Below are positions 62,931 to 64,000 of a stretch of 64,000 nt of DNA, piece by piece (position 1 is the first letter of the stretch; each line of letters starts with the position of its first letter). The stretch comes from Sipunculus nudus (lineage: Eukaryota > Annelida > Sipuncula > Golfingiida > Sipunculidae): the NCBI GenBank assembly GCA_026874595.1, contig CM049320.1:39558714-39622713 (forward strand), in the 5' to 3' direction. Under the pieces are notes generated by a model that was given only the letters and a program-made list of their open reading frames with translations, was not told the DNA's origin and ran no database searches. Both the position numbers and the translations under genes were made by a program.

Positions 62931-62946
62931 CACTCTTCTGACACCG
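62931..62946 (-). other. Primer binding site, tRNA-Leu type
   Basis: Directly after the 5' LTR the minus strand reads CGGTGTCAGAAGAGTG, close to the complement of a tRNA-Leu 3' end (TGGTGTCAGAAGTGG), with one extra base and a first-base change. tRNA-Leu priming is common in Ty3-like elements. Confidence 0.65.
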
Positions 62947-63111
62947 TGTGTTGTGTATACACTATTAACAAGACAGTCTGCTAATCACGATGCTTTAATT
63001 CCAATGTTACATGTGCCATCTGCAATGTATCATGTTCTACATGACGTACCATAAACTCACTAGATTGTAGGCCCGCAGCGCCATCTTGTGGTAGCCTGGT
63101 ATATCACCACA
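62947..63111 (-). repeat. 5' LTR
   Basis: 165 bp, paired with 55316-55480. The two differences are transitions (G/A near the TGTGTRTACA word and C/T in CCAYCTTGTGG). Confidence 0.95.
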
Positions 63112-63116
63112 ATATA

Positions 63117-64000
63117 TGACCATCCAATTGAGATTCAGACATTTAACTATCAACTTCCAGTATTTAGTAATAGTCAGTAAAGAAAAACATCATTGCCCAG
63201 AAATAGTTAATTGTCAATTTAATGACTAAACCCTACACAATCAAACCAGTTGAACCAGTTGGAGAGAAGATGGCAACGTGGACTTGAATGTAATATGACT
63301 TCTAATTTAACAATTAATGTTCATTGTATCCCATGATAATTTACAGTTACAGCACTAATATATTGATACTGTGTTTGTGATACATTACACAAAACAAAAC
63401 ATACACAAGGCATTTGTGTTTGAATTAAAAAAAAGCAGAACTCATTTTTTGTAGAAAATAAAAAAAATTCCAGTGGAACTCAATTCTAAACTGGAAATTA
63501 AATTCATTTCCAAAAGGTTATCAAATCTGAGGCTGTCCACAATTTTTCCGTCGACTGAACATGTTTTACCTCCAATTCTTAATAATAACTTATTTGTTTG
63601 CTGAGGGACTGTTAATAAATTTTAACATGTTGCTCTCCGTAGGTTAATAAAATATTGTCAGTATATATCCATACAGGGACATCTGACAACTTGTATACAA
63701 TGTTTAACTTTATCGAAATTAATGTATTGGCACTATTGGTACACCAGTGAATCATCACATGCCTAATGACTTGTTGTTTCTGCATGTATAAATGTCTTTT
63801 AATTAGCCCTATATCTCTGTTTCCAACAGTAGAGCAACCACACCATATCAAGTGCACCATTACCCCATCACTCTCAGATATTGAGGGTATGCTTCCACAT
63901 TCTGATCTCAAAAAGAAATGTTTTTCTTTTTACCCAAATGAAGACCACAAAATGTAGAAGGGGGGGGGGGGAGTGGTTACAAAAAATATGTCACAGGATT
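63117..64000. other. 3' flank, no exon confirmed
   Basis: AT-rich sequence. A possible acceptor before 63830 opens a frame with VEQPHHIKC, but it does not join in phase with the last PDZD7 exon. A poly-G run lies at 63961-63971. No PDZ domain is seen. Confidence 0.4.

Larger units (their letters stand above)
55316..63111 (-). mobile_element. Ty3-like LTR retrotransposon, defective, with Helentron cargo
   Basis: Identical-length LTRs (62947-63111 as 5' LTR and 55316-55480 as 3' LTR, 165 bp) start TGTGGTGATA and end ACACA on the minus strand. They differ at two positions. ATATA flanks both ends (55311-55315 and 63112-63116), a 5-bp target duplication. A primer binding site, a polypurine tract, gag, reverse transcriptase, RNase H, integrase and a C-terminal tail follow in Ty3 order. 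Protease, the end of RNase H and the start of integrase are missing, pol is frameshifted, and about 4.1 kb of Helentron-like repeat lies between RNase H and integrase. It cannot be autonomous. Confidence 0.9.

Noticed and set aside
63766-63957. Possible next PDZD7 exon (VEQPHHIKC...)
   Set aside because: The preceding exon ends in phase 2; joining gives a stop soon after, and there is no family similarity.

Overview
The window looks like animal nuclear DNA, most likely from a bivalve or other mollusc. It is AT-rich and non-coding in most parts, with spliced genes that use GT-AG introns. The repeats resemble families known from molluscs: 'pearl'-type Helentron-associated elements with a GACG/GACA microsatellite, Ty3-like LTR elements, and pogo-like MITEs. 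The species call is an inference. No bacterial features, tRNA genes, CRISPR arrays or operons were seen.

Two plus-strand protein genes can be assembled exon by exon with matching splice phases. The first (3118-11838, nine exons, 632 codons) encodes a protein with two degenerate cyclic-nucleotide-binding domains, probably a CNBD2 relative. The second (26677-55159, thirteen exons in the window, about 1,313 codons, 3' end not found) is a PDZD7 orthologue of the Usher type 2 / whirlin family: harmonin-homology domain, PDZ1, PDZ2, a long Ser/Pro-rich linker, a second harmonin-homology domain and a long disordered tail. The third PDZ domain is not in the window. PDZD7 family proteins scaffold the USH2A-ADGRV1-whirlin complex; CNBD2 is linked to sperm function. 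The two genes have no obvious joint role.

The rest is mostly mobile and repeated DNA. Intron 2 of the first gene carries a 412-bp miniature LTR element (TRIM) with a tRNA-Pro-type primer binding site. Intron 4 is almost filled by a 1.8-kb TIR element whose TA target lies inside the splice donor. Between the genes (12-26 kb) lie a broken non-LTR retrotransposon split by another repeat, Helentron-like repeats, two TTAA-flanked MITEs and long stretches with no recognised feature. PDZD7 introns hold many repeats. Beyond its last recognised exon lies a minus-strand Ty3-like LTR retrotransposon (55316-63111) with 165-bp LTRs that differ at only two positions. Its pol region is nevertheless gutted and carries about 4.1 kb of Helentron-like tandem repeat.

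The most unusual pattern is in PDZD7. Short tandem duplications sit directly on splice junctions at three places: three donors 54 bp apart, two acceptor regions 90 bp apart, and sixteen extra copies of an acceptor plus the start of its exon in an 80-bp array. A fourth, in-exon array encodes six 15-residue repeats. A second candidate for something new is the TRIM family, whose LTRs contain tRNA-like A and B boxes at tRNA-like spacing.
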